DNA of 43,375 nucleotides from Paenibacillus farraposensis (GTDB lineage: Bacteria; Bacillota; Bacilli; Paenibacillales; Paenibacillaceae), in assembly GCF_020736845.1 (NCBI RefSeq), contig NZ_JAFFQR010000112.1:755526-798900 (forward strand), given 5' to 3'. The position numbers and the translations under genes are program-made. Shown here piece by piece: positions 34,800-42,357 of this stretch (position 1 is the stretch's first letter; each line of letters opens with the position of its first letter). The notes below the pieces were generated by a model. It was given only the letters and a program-made list of their open reading frames with translations. It did not search any database and was not told the DNA's origin.

Positions 34800-35013
34800 C
34801 AGCAACCTCCTCTCTTCACCAACTGCTACATACTATGAAAGAGGTAGTGTAAATGTTCAGTCAATACATGATCCAGACGGAATATCGGCATATACCTAAT
34901 TTTTGTAAAATAAGGCTTACTAAAGTTAGGCTGGTTCCTACTATAATGAAAATTTTCCATTCAAATGTACCTATGAAGCATGCCGGACACGATGATCTGG
35001 AAGCTACTACTTT
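34800..35013. other. Gene-free stretch before the esterase remnant
   Basis: AT-rich, with no frame, repeat or strong hairpin that I can support. Confidence 0.4.
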
Positions 35014-35255
35014 TCAGTCTAATGTTTTAGAGGCCAGCCATTGCATCATCGTTGTTTTCTTTCCGTTCATCACCTTTGATACTTCGTTGTTATACACGTA
35101 AATCCAGGACCAGTGGCCATTGTATTCATACGGTAGGTCGGAATCATATAATCGTTAGACGGTACTATGGTGTCGGTTTTGGCAGCCACAAACCAGATCG
35201 GCATGTCCTTCAAATAATGACTATAAGCAGCAAGGATGGATGTGTTAGAGTACAC
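35014..35255 (-). pseudogene. Remnant of a prolyl-oligopeptidase-family esterase
   Basis: Leftward, one frame reads YLKDMPIWFVAAKTDTIVPSNDYMIPTY, the aspartate-loop part of secreted prolyl-oligopeptidase-type esterases of paenibacilli. It then shifts frame to EYNGHWSWIYVYNNEVSKVM and MMQWLASKTLD, which is the C terminus of the same protein with the catalytic His in GHWSW. About 35 residues between the two parts are missing, so an internal deletion joined them out of frame. Everything before the fragment is lost. Confidence 0.68.
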
Positions 35256-35391
35256 TTATAAAATTACAAGAAGAAACGTAACAATTAATCAATTAGGTGT
35301 TGTAAAAACCTACTCGGCGACAGTCGCGAATATTAATGTTTATGATAAAAAAGGCCATTTGATAATTATGTACGCCATTACAGTAAAATAG
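35236..35391 (+). pseudogene. Probable C-terminal fragment of an unidentified protein
   Basis: A rightward frame of 51 codons reads MDVLEYTYKITRRNVTINQLG, TYSATVANINVYDKKGHLIIMYAITVK and ends in TAG. The composition is protein-like (alternating beta pattern), but the ATG has no proper ribosome site and overlaps the esterase fragment. It looks like the tail of a lost gene. I do not recognise it. Confidence 0.35.
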
Positions 35392-35402
35392 ATTGCCGCA
35401 TT

Positions 35403-35440
35403 AAAAAGCTCTGCCGACCGATTAAGGTTAGCGGAGCTTT
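35403..35440 (-). terminator. Terminator hairpin, copy 1 of a repeated element
   Basis: AAAGCTCTGCCGACC / GGTTAGCGGAGCTTT forms a hairpin directly after the discoidin/FN3 gene (stop at 35446); on the minus strand it runs into TTTTT. Nearly the same sequence recurs at 39618-39656. Confidence 0.8.
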
Positions 35441-35445
35441 CCAAT

Positions 35446-36473
35446 TTATCTAGAATATTCACTTACTTCAAACGTAAGAATACGATCAAACAGCATGTAA
35501 TTCTTTCGGGTGCTGAATGGTCCTTTATTGTTGTCGTGCTTATTGATGGCATAGGAAGCTGATCCATTTCCGGCCTGCTTTCCCTCATACCAAGCGATGA
35601 AGTCGTTGACCTCTTTCAGGCTTAGGTCGAATTCTTTTTCAAGACCGGTTGTCATAGTGACTATCAATATGGCACGGTTTCCTGAAGGTTGCTCTCCTGC
35701 TTGTGGAGTTGCTGACGCTTCATTGGAGTATTCAGATTCCATACCATTCACCTTAGCACTCACAACAAAGTAGTATTTCGTTCCGTTGGTTAGCCCTGGA
35801 ATAACGAAGTTGCCATAGGAATCTTTTGTTGCTGTTACTGTTTCGACGTATTTACCTGATTCTGTTCCGTATTTTACAGTATAGCTTTCTGCATTCTCAA
35901 CTTGATCCCATTTTAAAGTAACCTGACTGTCTCCAGAAGTGGCTGTCAATTCTTGAGTTTGAAATTTTCCAAGAGTGATCTCGTTTATGGCAATCCATGT
36001 ATCAGAAGATTGAGCAACAATCTTTATACCACTATACTTACCTGGTGTTACATCAAAAGAGGGTAAAATACACGCTTGATTAAGCTTCTGTTCAACTTTA
36101 ACTTTTTTGGCACTACTAATGGGAACCCATGTTCCATTTACTTGACCATAAATTGTATAGTTAACATTAGATGGGTTGGGAGTTACCACAACAGCTAATT
36201 GGACGTTTTTGAGAGTAACCGGCGCCGGGAAAATTAATTGCAAATACTCTAAGTAACCGTTACTATTCCAATATGTTTTTAGATTATTATCAAATGCATA
36301 TTCTCCTGACCTAGCATTGCTAATACTACTGACTTGTACAGTTGTTCCTTCAGGAGGTCTAACTCCTAGCATTCCATCAACAGTTCTATTTTCATTGCTG
36401 CATATACCATTGAACCACCGAATAAACATAATAAACTGAACATGATTACTGCTTTTATAATATTATCCTTCAC
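35446..36473 (-). pseudogene. Secreted discoidin/FN3 protein, frameshifted after the signal peptide
   Basis: The main frame covers a discoidin-like (F5/8 type C) domain (ARSGEYAFDNNLKTYWNS, LQLIFPAPVTLKNVQLAV, IAINEITLG), one fibronectin type III domain (LTATSGDSQVTLKWDQVENAESYTVKY, GTKYYFVVSAKVNG) and a C-terminal module (ILIVTMTTGLEKEFDLSLKEV, YAINKHDNNKGPFSTRKNY). It has no signal peptide in frame. In the neighbouring frame, a GTG at 36473 with AGGAGG seven bases upstream begins a perfect signal peptide (IIKAVIMFSLLCLFGGSMVYA) that runs into the main frame if one base is changed near 36391-36402. So the export signal is cut off by a single indel, real or artefactual. Likely role: carbohydrate or surface binding. 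Confidence 0.78.
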
Positions 36474-36552
36474 ATTATTTTCCTCCTAGTTTCAATTGAA
36501 CAGATTTTAAAATTAAATATTCCTTATGATAGTCGCTTCTCAGATTTCCTCT

Positions 36553-36966
36553 TTACTTGCTCAAAATGTCAGCATCCTTTCCATCTCCCTTCTCATTCAG
36601 TTGATGCAGAAACTGCTTCAGCTCAAACGGTAAAGGCGCACCCATTGTACCCAGATTCTCAGCCAATAATAATCCTTTACGACCAGCATAAAAATAGATT
36701 GCTATCGTCCGGAAAATCGGTCCCCCTTGGTTGTAGTCAGTCGTCCACTTGTGTGGACAATCCCACGACCATCAGAACCGTAGCCTTACGGGTACCGCCC
36801 CAAATCACTACACCACTGTCCACCTTCTTATTTTTAATAGCTCCTGCAACACTAGAATATAATCTAACGCCATCAATATAAGCAGAACCTGCAGTGTTTT
36901 ATCCCATCCGCCCAAAAATATAATTATCAGTCTGACAAGCGCAGCTCCCGACCATCACCATATTCA
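36553..36966 (-). pseudogene. Decayed phage holin gene
   Basis: Three leftward frames in succession give one holin-like protein: IIIFLGGWDKTLQVLLILMALDYI, then AGAIKNKKVDSG and KATVLMVVGLSTQVDD, then YNQGGPIFRTIAIYFYAGRKG, LLLAENLGTMGAPLPFELKQFLHQL and KGDGKDADILSK with TAA at 36553. At least two frameshifts break it. It resembles the toxin-secretion/phage-lysis holin family (holin 4 type). A small prophage or phage-derived lysis cassette once lay here. Confidence 0.66.
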
Positions 36967-36982
36967 AAACTACAGAAAAATC

Positions 36983-37007
36983 AAAAAGGCCGGCACATTG
37001 GCCGACC
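36983..37007 (-). terminator. Rho-independent terminator, leftward
   Basis: On the minus strand GGTCGGC pairs with GCCGGCC around loop CAATGT and is followed by TTTTTGATTTTT. It stands four bases after the small frame at 37011-37097. Confidence 0.82.
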
Positions 37008-37010
37008 TAA

Positions 37011-37097
37011 TCACCGGGGCATTAGGACCTCGATGTATTCCTCATTTGATTTTCCATGATACAAATTTACCACAGCAAAAGTCCAGTGGCGGGTCAT
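37011..37097 (-). pseudogene. Short remnant frame before a terminator
   Basis: A 28-codon frame (MTRHWTFAVVNLYHGKSNEE ... VLMPR) ends with TGA four bases before a strong terminator, as a true gene end would. There is no ribosome site, and a related reading (NNGRFLIGK) continues upstream in another frame, so it is probably the tail of a decayed gene. The rest of 37098-37334 holds nothing I can name. Confidence 0.35.
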
Positions 37098-37334
37098 AAA
37101 GCGGTCATTTTCCGATCAAAAAACGTCCATTGTTATGGGAATGGATCATTGTATAGCTCCTCTTCCGTAACCTAGAAACCAATAAAAAGAAGATTCAGTG
37201 AGAACTTGGGCCTCTTTTTTTCTTTTTATAGGACAAAGTCTGATGCTTTTACGCTTGGTTTTCATATTATAGTTATTGTAAGCATGATTAAAAGGAAAAA
37301 TAAAAATTCCCGTGTGAAAGGAGGAGTTCAACAT

Positions 37335-38404
37335 ATGAATCCCGAACTGCATTTATTTATCATCTGGGAACATGCAACATATTGCGCACAACAAATCATC
37401 GAAGACCTTAAAGTGAAATTCACAATAAAAAGAGTTTATCAAATATATTGGAACAATTCCAACTTCTCTAAAAATCTTTCAAGACTATACGGACAAAGTC
37501 TTCCACCCGGTTGTGAAAAGCAAATTCATTGTGGTATGGGACCTTTTATACTTGTTATTGTACAAGACGAAAATCCGGTTTATGCCATACGATCTACTTC
37601 AAAGGGAATGTGCAATGTCAACATTAACACTTTTGATGCTAAAAGCTTATACCGGACTTGGACTGGTGGAGGTCATCGAATCCATGGAACGAACACGCAG
37701 AATGAATGTGACCACGACCTAACTTTATTAGCTGTAATGCAAAAACGTTTTTATCTTATTTTCCGGGAAACTGGGATGGCGTGATTCATCCCTTGTATCA
37801 AGATCTTCTAGGAACGAATGGATGGCAAGACATTCAACAGCTTTTTACTGTATTAAACTGGACGACGGAATATGTCGTTTTGCGGAATTTCGAGTGTTTA
37901 CCAAATCAGTATCATTTGGAACTCCATGGGGATATTGACCTGCTTGTCAAGGATGCTGTAGAGGTTTCGTTTATTACGAACGCAACAAAAGTATTTTTGG
38001 AAGAATATCGAGTTCATTATCAGATCAATATAGCTGGTAAAACGGTATTTTTTGATTTTCGTTATATTGGAGATAATTATTATTGCAATGATTGGGAAAT
38101 GTCAATATTAAGGAATAAGGAATTATCCCATAAAGGCTTCTTTATACCGAATCAAGAAGATTATTTTTTTAGTCTTATTTATCATGCATTCATTCATAAA
38201 CCAACGATTGCTCAAGACTATATTGAAAGGCTTATCGCTATGGCGAGTAAATTGAATATAGAACATTTTTCGTATCAAACCTTAACGAATAATAAGGAAC
38301 TGAAACTTTTCTTGGATGCCTATATGAGTAAGAAGGGATACCACTATTCCGTTCCTAATGACTTATCCGTCTTTTTTAATAGTGCTGCTTTGGGAGGAGG
38401 ATAA
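37335..38404 (+). pseudogene. Two-domain nucleotidyltransferase-like protein, frameshifted
   Basis: AAGGAGGAG precedes ATG 37335. The first 149 codons (LHLFIIWEHATYCAQQI, GPFILVIVQDENP, KGMCNVNINTFDAKSLYRTWTGGGHRIHGTN, HDLTLL) form an unnamed N-terminal domain. The second frame, open from 37781 as GTG but coherent further back (AKTFLSYFPGNWDGVIHPLYQDLLG), carries YVVLRNFE, then HGDIDLLVKDA (a nucleotidyltransferase-type Gly-Asp-x-Asp motif) and a helical end (YFFSLIYHAFIHKP). A one-base gain near 37735 would merge both into about 356 residues. The stretch is AT-rich compared with the core genes. The kinase-like gene starts two bases after its stop. Confidence 0.65.
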
Positions 38405-38406
38405 CA

Positions 38407-39134
38407 TTGGAACAAAATCAATTTATCTACTACCTTCAGAATCGTTATGGCTTTAGTCATCTTTCTGAATATTACCCCAAAAAATCTAGTATAGGTTTCC
38501 ATTATTTTAATGGAATGGATGTATCAGGATCAAAGCCTATTTTCGTAAAAATGGATGGAACTCTAGGTCAAGCCTCCCAGCGTGAAGCGATCCTGCTCCA
38601 ATTATTAAATTCATCAACTCAAACCAAGTATTTCCCCAATTGATTGCATTTGAGATGGAAGGTCCTTATCCCTTTGTTGCTATGGAGCTTTTACAGGGTA
38701 TAACGTTGGAACAACTATTAATGCAGGGGCCAAGCTTAACCTACAATCAGAAATGGGAATTACTGAGGCAAATGCTTGAAATTTTAACGATCTTGCATAA
38801 AACAAATGTAATTCATCGAGATGTTAGACCCGGCAATATGTTAATTCAAATTGATGGAGTTGGTAATTCAGTAAAGTTATTTTTAATTGACTTTGCTTTT
38901 TCAGTGGGATTATGGCCGAACCATTTGCCAGATCTCCCCTATCTTCTTACACATCCACAATACTTAGTAGACTTAGGAGGGGCAAACTATAAGCCCGATC
39001 AACTCAAATGGGATGATGCGTATTCCTTTTATCGAAGCGCGCTAATGATTGATTCTAATTATGAGAATCTTTTTCCAGAGTTGTGGAATCAACTTTTTTC
39101 CTCTATAAATAAGATCATTTATTCTCATCAATAA
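38407..39134 (+). pseudogene. Protein-kinase-like protein, frameshifted
   Basis: It starts with TTG after GGAGGAGGATAACA. The first frame gives the N lobe with IFVKMDG (probable ATP-site Lys) and REAILLQLL (helix C Glu), and stops at KYFPN. One missing C in the CCCC run at 38635-38638 would give KYFPQLIAFEMEG and join the second frame: FVAMELLQGITLEQLL, the catalytic VIHRDVRPGNMLI and LIDFAFS (HRD, Asn and DFG-like Asp all present). Joined length is about 242 residues. The kinase core looks complete apart from the indel. The best analogy is an atypical/LPS-type small-molecule or protein kinase; the substrate is unknown. Confidence 0.7.
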
Positions 39135-39253
39135 TTAACCACAGAGGATGTGAATGAAGAAAAGGAAATAAATAGGAGTAAAACTAACCCTGATAGTGTT
39201 GTTTATGATCCGTGACGGCAAGCCGTGAAGAACAAGAAAAAGATGAATAAAGA

Positions 39254-39288
39254 AGAAACCCCGCGTCTGTAAAGACCGGGGTTTCTCG
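39254..39288 (+). terminator. Rho-independent terminator (both directions possible)
   Basis: AGAAACCCCG (39254-39263) pairs with CGGGGTTTCT (39277-39286). The T-run after it is weak. It lies 120 bases after the kinase-like gene. Confidence 0.6.
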
Positions 39289-39495
39289 ACAATCTGAGGC
39301 TCTCTTCCGAGATCCTTTTAAAGGTTTTTAGCCTTTCATTTACATCATGCCGCCCATATTTTCCGAAGCTGTCGCACCTGATAAAATCGCTTTAGCTATA
39401 AACGATCAACGAAAAAACATTGCCGACCATAAGGCTAGCAGAGTTTTTTATGTGGAGCCTATTAAAAAAATAATCCTCTGAAGGTGAATCATTTT
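39289..39495. other. Gene-poor stretch with a short leftward tail
   Basis: On the minus strand a frame ends AKAILSGATASENMGGMM followed by TAA at 39341-39343, perhaps the end of a lost gene. Its last 17 bases (TACATCATGCCGCCCAT on the plus strand) recur at 41365-41381. A decayed copy of the repeated terminator (TGCCGACC..AAGGCTAGCAGAG) lies at 39421-39448. Confidence 0.35.
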
Positions 39496-39620
39496 CTAAT
39501 CTAACACGTTTGCAGTTGCAAATAGTTCAACATCCGATTTCAACACTTTATATGTACGGTTCATGTTGATCAACTCAATAATTCATTGGGTGAACGGTGT
39601 GGTAATTCCTTCAACGGAAA
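39496..39620 (-). pseudogene. Short remnant, possibly the end of a PanE-like reductase
   Basis: One leftward frame reads SVEGITTPFTQ, then a TGA, then IIELINMNRTYKVLKSDVELF and ATANVLD before TAG. The layout resembles the C terminus of ketopantoate-reductase-type proteins, but the fragment is too short to be sure. An in-frame stop and the absence of the rest mark it as a relic. Confidence 0.3.
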
Positions 39621-39656
39621 AGCTCTGCCGACCAATTAAAGGTTAGCAGAGCTTTT
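39618..39656 (-). terminator. Terminator hairpin, copy 2 of a repeated element
   Basis: GAAAAGCTCTGCCGACC / GGTTAGCAGAGCTTTT. On the minus strand it follows the YjcZ-like gene (stop at 39681) and ends in TTTT. It matches 35403-35440 at nearly all positions. Confidence 0.8.
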
Positions 39657-39680
39657 GTTATAATAACTCTTTTCACAAAA

Positions 39681-39794
39681 TTAAACCCAAAATGCTTTAG
39701 TGATTATAACCAACAGGATAAAGAGCACCAATATTGCCGCTGTAGATGTCCACATACCGCCGCCGCATGAACCTGCACCTGCATATGCACCCAT
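39681..39794 (-). CDS. YjcZ-family sporulation-type small membrane peptide (copy 1)
   Basis: A 37-residue peptide with a strong ribosome site (AAAGGAGG) before ATG 39794. The N terminus is Gly-rich (MGAYAGAGSCGGG), followed by one membrane helix (AAILVLFILLVIITKA) and a short WV end, the YjcZ pattern. These peptides are often linked to sporulation in bacilli, but their job is unknown. It is too short for routine ORF calling. A second copy lies at 40968-41084. Confidence 0.87.
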   Translation of the reverse strand: MGAYAGAGSCGGGMWTSTAAILVLFILLVIITKAFWV

Positions 39795-40030
39795 GGCTTT
39801 AACCTCCTTTATTTGTTGTACATTTTAATATATGTATAAATACGTTCTGTGATAGGGCATTCAGGTAAGAAAATAAAGGCTCACACGTAACACCTCCTTT
39901 ATCTACTCCACAGGCTACGCGAGGTATTGTTTAGGAAATGGACTTCTAGGTAAACAAATTAGACTCACCCTAAAATTGAAACAGCGGCAGCCAGGGGGGG
40001 ATAAAGACCCAGACTGCCACTATTTATTGA
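39795..40030. other. Intergenic stretch upstream of the first YjcZ-like gene
   Basis: It must hold the promoter of the peptide gene. A second ribosome-site-like AAAGGAGG on the minus strand (39893-39900) is followed only by a very short frame, perhaps a lost third copy. A hairpin GGCAG/CTGCC with a G-run lies at about 39988-40018. Confidence 0.35.
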
Positions 40031-40153
40031 ACTATCGTGTCCCGTTACTTTAACGATGTAATAGAACTGAAGCCAAATGCACTAGATCCAAACATTTATA
40101 TAGGACAGATGTTTCAAGGTGTACCTGTAATTAAAGAATACCCACTTTTTTAG
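40031..40153 (+). pseudogene. Short LysM-like remnant
   Basis: A rightward frame reads TIVSRYFNDVIELKPNALDPNIYIGQ, similar to the core of a LysM domain, then MFQGVPVIKEYPLF and TAG. There is no start, and the end overlaps the DUF1259 gene on the other strand. It is likely the tail of a lost cell-wall-binding protein; the match is by eye only. Confidence 0.4.
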
Positions 40154-40544
40154 CCGCATCAGTACTGTTTCGTGCAAACGTGACAGGGTCCCCTACATTT
40201 TCCCAGTGAATATATTTGAAGCACACATTCTGGAATAGCCAGTGGTTGTGAATAGCAGTAACAATGATCCCATGTTTCCGGAGCTGCGATACAAAAGGAT
40301 TAATCTCACGCTCTAGGATTACGGTTTCTCCCAAATTCAAAGTTCGCCCTCTGCTGTCTTTGGATTCAAAAGAAAGTAGGAATGGTATGGTCAAAGGTGA
40401 TTTACTTCGGCGTCCTAAAATTCTTAAATTGAGGTTATTCCGCAGACGCTGCACCACACATGCCCCATTCACCACCATACCAGTGCCTCCGACGATTTTG
40501 GCCAAACGGTCACATAAAGATTTCTTAATCATTTTCATAATCAT
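40131..40544 (-). CDS. DUF1259 (LppY/LpqO-type) protein
   Basis: A 137-residue protein with the DUF1259 pattern: CDRLAKIVGGTGMVVNGACVV, NLNLRILGRRSKSPLTIPFLLSFES, LNLGETVILEREINPFVSQLRKHGIIVTAIHNHWLF and YIHWENVGDPVTFARNSTDA. It has no signal peptide, unlike the mycobacterial lipoproteins of this family. The histidines in AIHNHW could bind metal. AGAGG lies seven bases before the first ATG; a second ATG two codons on is equally possible. Function unknown. Confidence 0.85.
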   Translation of the reverse strand: MIMKMIKKSLCDRLAKIVGGTGMVVNGACVVQRLRNNLNLRILGRRSKSPLTIPFLLSFESKDSRGRTLNLGETVILEREINPFVSQLRKHGIIVTAIHNHWLFQNVCFKYIHWENVGDPVTFARNSTDAAKKVGIL

Positions 40545-40657
40545 CCCCTTTCCTCTCCCATAATATGCCTAGAGAGGAGCTTTGAAAGGGCGAATGCCAT
40601 ATAAAATTGAAAATATTTATTAACAGCCGTTCCAGGAAAATGGAACCAGGGATTTCT

Positions 40658-40950
40658 TTAACTTAAGCAAACCATCTCAGAATATAGACCACACCAAATA
40701 AGCCTTAAACGCAAAAGCCTATGTATCATAGCGAGTCGCCAAGCGACGATAATTTTTGCAAATCGCATGGAAATCCTTTCAATGAAATATATTTCCTCGC
40801 AGATAAAACCCATAAGCGCAACAACTATTATGGCAGGAATCCAACAAGTATACGCCAAAAGAGAAGCGAATACTGTGGCTTTTGCCAAATAGCTTATGCG
40901 CTCATTGGGTTCAACTTTTTACCATCCTTGAGTGGAGTGGTATTATCCAA
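40658..40950 (-). pseudogene. Possible decayed membrane-peptide gene
   Basis: Leftward frames ELLDNTTPLKDGKK and, one base shifted across an A-run, VEPNERISYLAKATVFASLLAYTCW and IPAIIVVALMGF read as one small protein with a membrane helix. It lies just downstream of the second YjcZ-like gene. No start with a ribosome site is left. I do not recognise the family. Confidence 0.35.
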
Positions 40951-40967
40951 CAATTCTTTTCACGAAA

Positions 40968-41084
40968 TTAAATCCAACACGCTTTAGTAATTATGACTAA
41001 CAGGATAAAGAGCACCAAAATTGCACCCGTCGATGTGAAAGGGCAAAAATGTTTGGCCTTATGCTCATGTCCACATTCACTCAT
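40968..41084 (-). CDS. YjcZ-like small membrane peptide with His/Cys-rich head (copy 2)
   Basis: A 38-residue peptide after AAGGAGGAG with ATG 41084. The membrane helix (AILVLFILLVIITKA) is identical to copy 1 at the protein level, and the DNA of the 3' half and beyond is closely similar. The usual Gly-rich head is replaced by MSECGHEHKAKHFCPF, with two Cys and three His, a possible metal-binding site. It is too short for routine calling. Confidence 0.83.
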   Translation of the reverse strand: MSECGHEHKAKHFCPFTSTGAILVLFILLVIITKACWI

Positions 41085-41162
41085 ATTAACTCCTCCTTTT
41101 TTTTAGATACGGTATAGAATATGTGTCTTTAAAGAAATTGGCAGGGCTAAACGTCAATTCGC

Positions 41163-41197
41163 AAAAAAACACCCTGCCAGCGTATGCCAGCAGGGTG
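41163..41197 (-). terminator. Rho-independent terminator, leftward
   Basis: CACCCTGC (41170-41177) pairs with GCAGGGTG (41190-41197), with inner GCC/GGC-type pairing. On the minus strand it is followed by seven T. Confidence 0.82.
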
Positions 41198-41594
41198 CTA
41201 CCGATACTTTCGGATTGCACAACGGTGCTTCCGTATGTGCTACTACCTCTATTAAATTATAATACCTATCTTGTTATAAGCACTCCTAATAAGACTTCAT
41301 AAATAAAAGACACCACACGAACTTGAGTCAGTAAAGCGCCCCTATGGGTTTGGATTGCACAACGTACATCATGCCGCCCATCTTTGATTGATCCTCGCCG
41401 ATAAACGCTTCTGAACTTACCTCTTATTTTATAGCATGTTTTGTTCCTATTCAGAAAATTCCATTCGCTTATATTTGTGGTTAAAACCAAGCAACTTGGG
41501 TTCTCACACAACTCAGTCTTTCCAACACTTATTCCACAATTGTGTACCAAGGTGCACAGAGTAGCAATGACGCCCTATCGAGCTTTAATATTCT
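41198..41594. other. Gene-poor stretch with short leftward fragments
   Basis: A leftward frame AFIGEDQSKMGGMMYVVQSKPIGALY ends with TGA at about 41329 and could be the tail of a lost gene served by the terminator at 41163-41197. The word GGATTGCACAACG occurs twice (41213-41225 and 41352-41364). No start, ribosome site or known family was found. Confidence 0.3.
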
Positions 41595-41834
41595 CTATCG
41601 TTCCTCCATTTCCCATCGCATAATAACCTTCGGTTCCTGCCTCATCCTCAGATAATGACTATAAGCAACAAATACAAATTTATTGTCATGAATAAAACGA
41701 ATCAAAAAGGGCGCCCGCTACCTCAAAGCGTTCATGCTTCAGAGCGACTGCACCCTCAATCCATTCTTGTTTGGTCGTTTATTCAAATTTTCGTTGAGAT
41801 CTGCATCAATACTCAAAGGCTTTTGTACACTCAT
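41595..41834 (-). pseudogene. Decayed unidentified small gene with an intact start
   Basis: A perfect ribosome site (AAGGAGGAAATTGT) precedes ATG 41834. The frame begins MSVQKPLSIDADLNENL, then breaks; the next frame gives TKQEWIEGAVALKHERFE, and a third gives LIRFIHDNKFVFVAYSHYL and ends at 41595. Two single-base shifts would join them into about 80 residues. I do not recognise the family. Confidence 0.45.
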
Positions 41835-41905
41835 ACAATTTCCTCCTTCATTGAAACATTCAGTTTTTTTACTGTGTATTATTATGGAGTGTATAATAAT
41901 TAAAG

Positions 41906-41915
41906 TAGTATACTA
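41906..41915 (+). promoter_or_regulatory. Palindrome at the HxlR-gene start site
   Basis: TAGTATACTA is a perfect 10-base palindrome just after a TATAAT at 41892-41897, so it would span about +1 to +12 of the transcript. It is a candidate autoregulatory site. The -35 element is weak. Confidence 0.5.
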
Positions 41916-41937
41916 TAAAAAAGGAGAGCATTTAACA

Positions 41938-42297
41938 GTGAAAGAAACTTGTGTTCCCACAGGTATTAGCGTAAAAGCAACTGGCTTTGGTCATACATTA
42001 TCCTTAATCGGTGGCAAATATAAGATGATCATTTTGTATTGGCTGTCTGAAAATAAAATAATGAGACATAACGAATTGAAACGAAGCATTGGTACTATTC
42101 CCTTTAAAACTTTAAGTATCATGCTGAAGGAACTTGAACAAGACGGTTTAATTGTTCGCAAAGAATATCCCCAGGTACCTCCTAAAGTTGAATATTCATT
42201 ATCAGATCGCGGGCATTCACTAATTCCCATTCTAGACATGATGTGTGAATGGGGCGAACAAAACGCAGACCTTGATTTATGCACGACAGAAGAATGA
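41938..42297 (+). CDS. HxlR-family winged-helix regulator
   Basis: A 119-residue protein starting with GTG after AAGGAG. The HxlR fold is clear: LSLIGGKYKMIILYWLSENKIMRHNELKRSI (helix-turn-helix), IPFKTLSIMLKELEQDGLI, and the wing YPQVPPKVEYSLSDRG. Cys5 lies where YodB/HypR-type redox regulators often keep a conserved Cys, so thiol or quinone sensing is possible. It converges with a quinone-reductase gene, a frequent target of such regulators. Confidence 0.92.
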   Translation: MKETCVPTGISVKATGFGHTLSLIGGKYKMIILYWLSENKIMRHNELKRSIGTIPFKTLSIMLKELEQDGLIVRKEYPQVPPKVEYSLSDRGHSLIPILDMMCEWGEQNADLDLCTTEE

Positions 42298-42311
42298 ATA
42301 ATAATTTCAAC

Positions 42312-42352
42312 AAAAATAAGGAAGCACCCTATACGGATGCCTCCTTATTTTT
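42312..42352 (+). terminator. Bidirectional rho-independent terminator
   Basis: AAAAATAAGGA pairs with TCCTTATTTTT with an inner GCA/TGC stem. It separates the convergent hxlR-type and quinone-reductase genes. Confidence 0.9.
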
Positions 42353-42357
42353 GTTAT

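Noticed and set aside
39341..41381. TACATCATGCCGCCCAT at two places, coding on the minus strand for MGGMM, similar to the GroEL tail
   Set aside because: The residues before MGGMM do not match GroEL at either place, and a 17-base match in a window of this size is not far from chance.
41266..41550. A 94-codon leftward frame ending near the terminator at 41163-41197
   Set aside because: There is no ribosome site and the translation shows no domain; the neighbouring frame fragment AFIGEDQSKMGG reads better as a gene tail.
35213..41676. Shared word TAATGACTATAAGCA in two remnants (near 35213 and 41655)
   Set aside because: A 15-base match is expected about once or more by chance in 43 kb compared with itself; flanking sequences differ.
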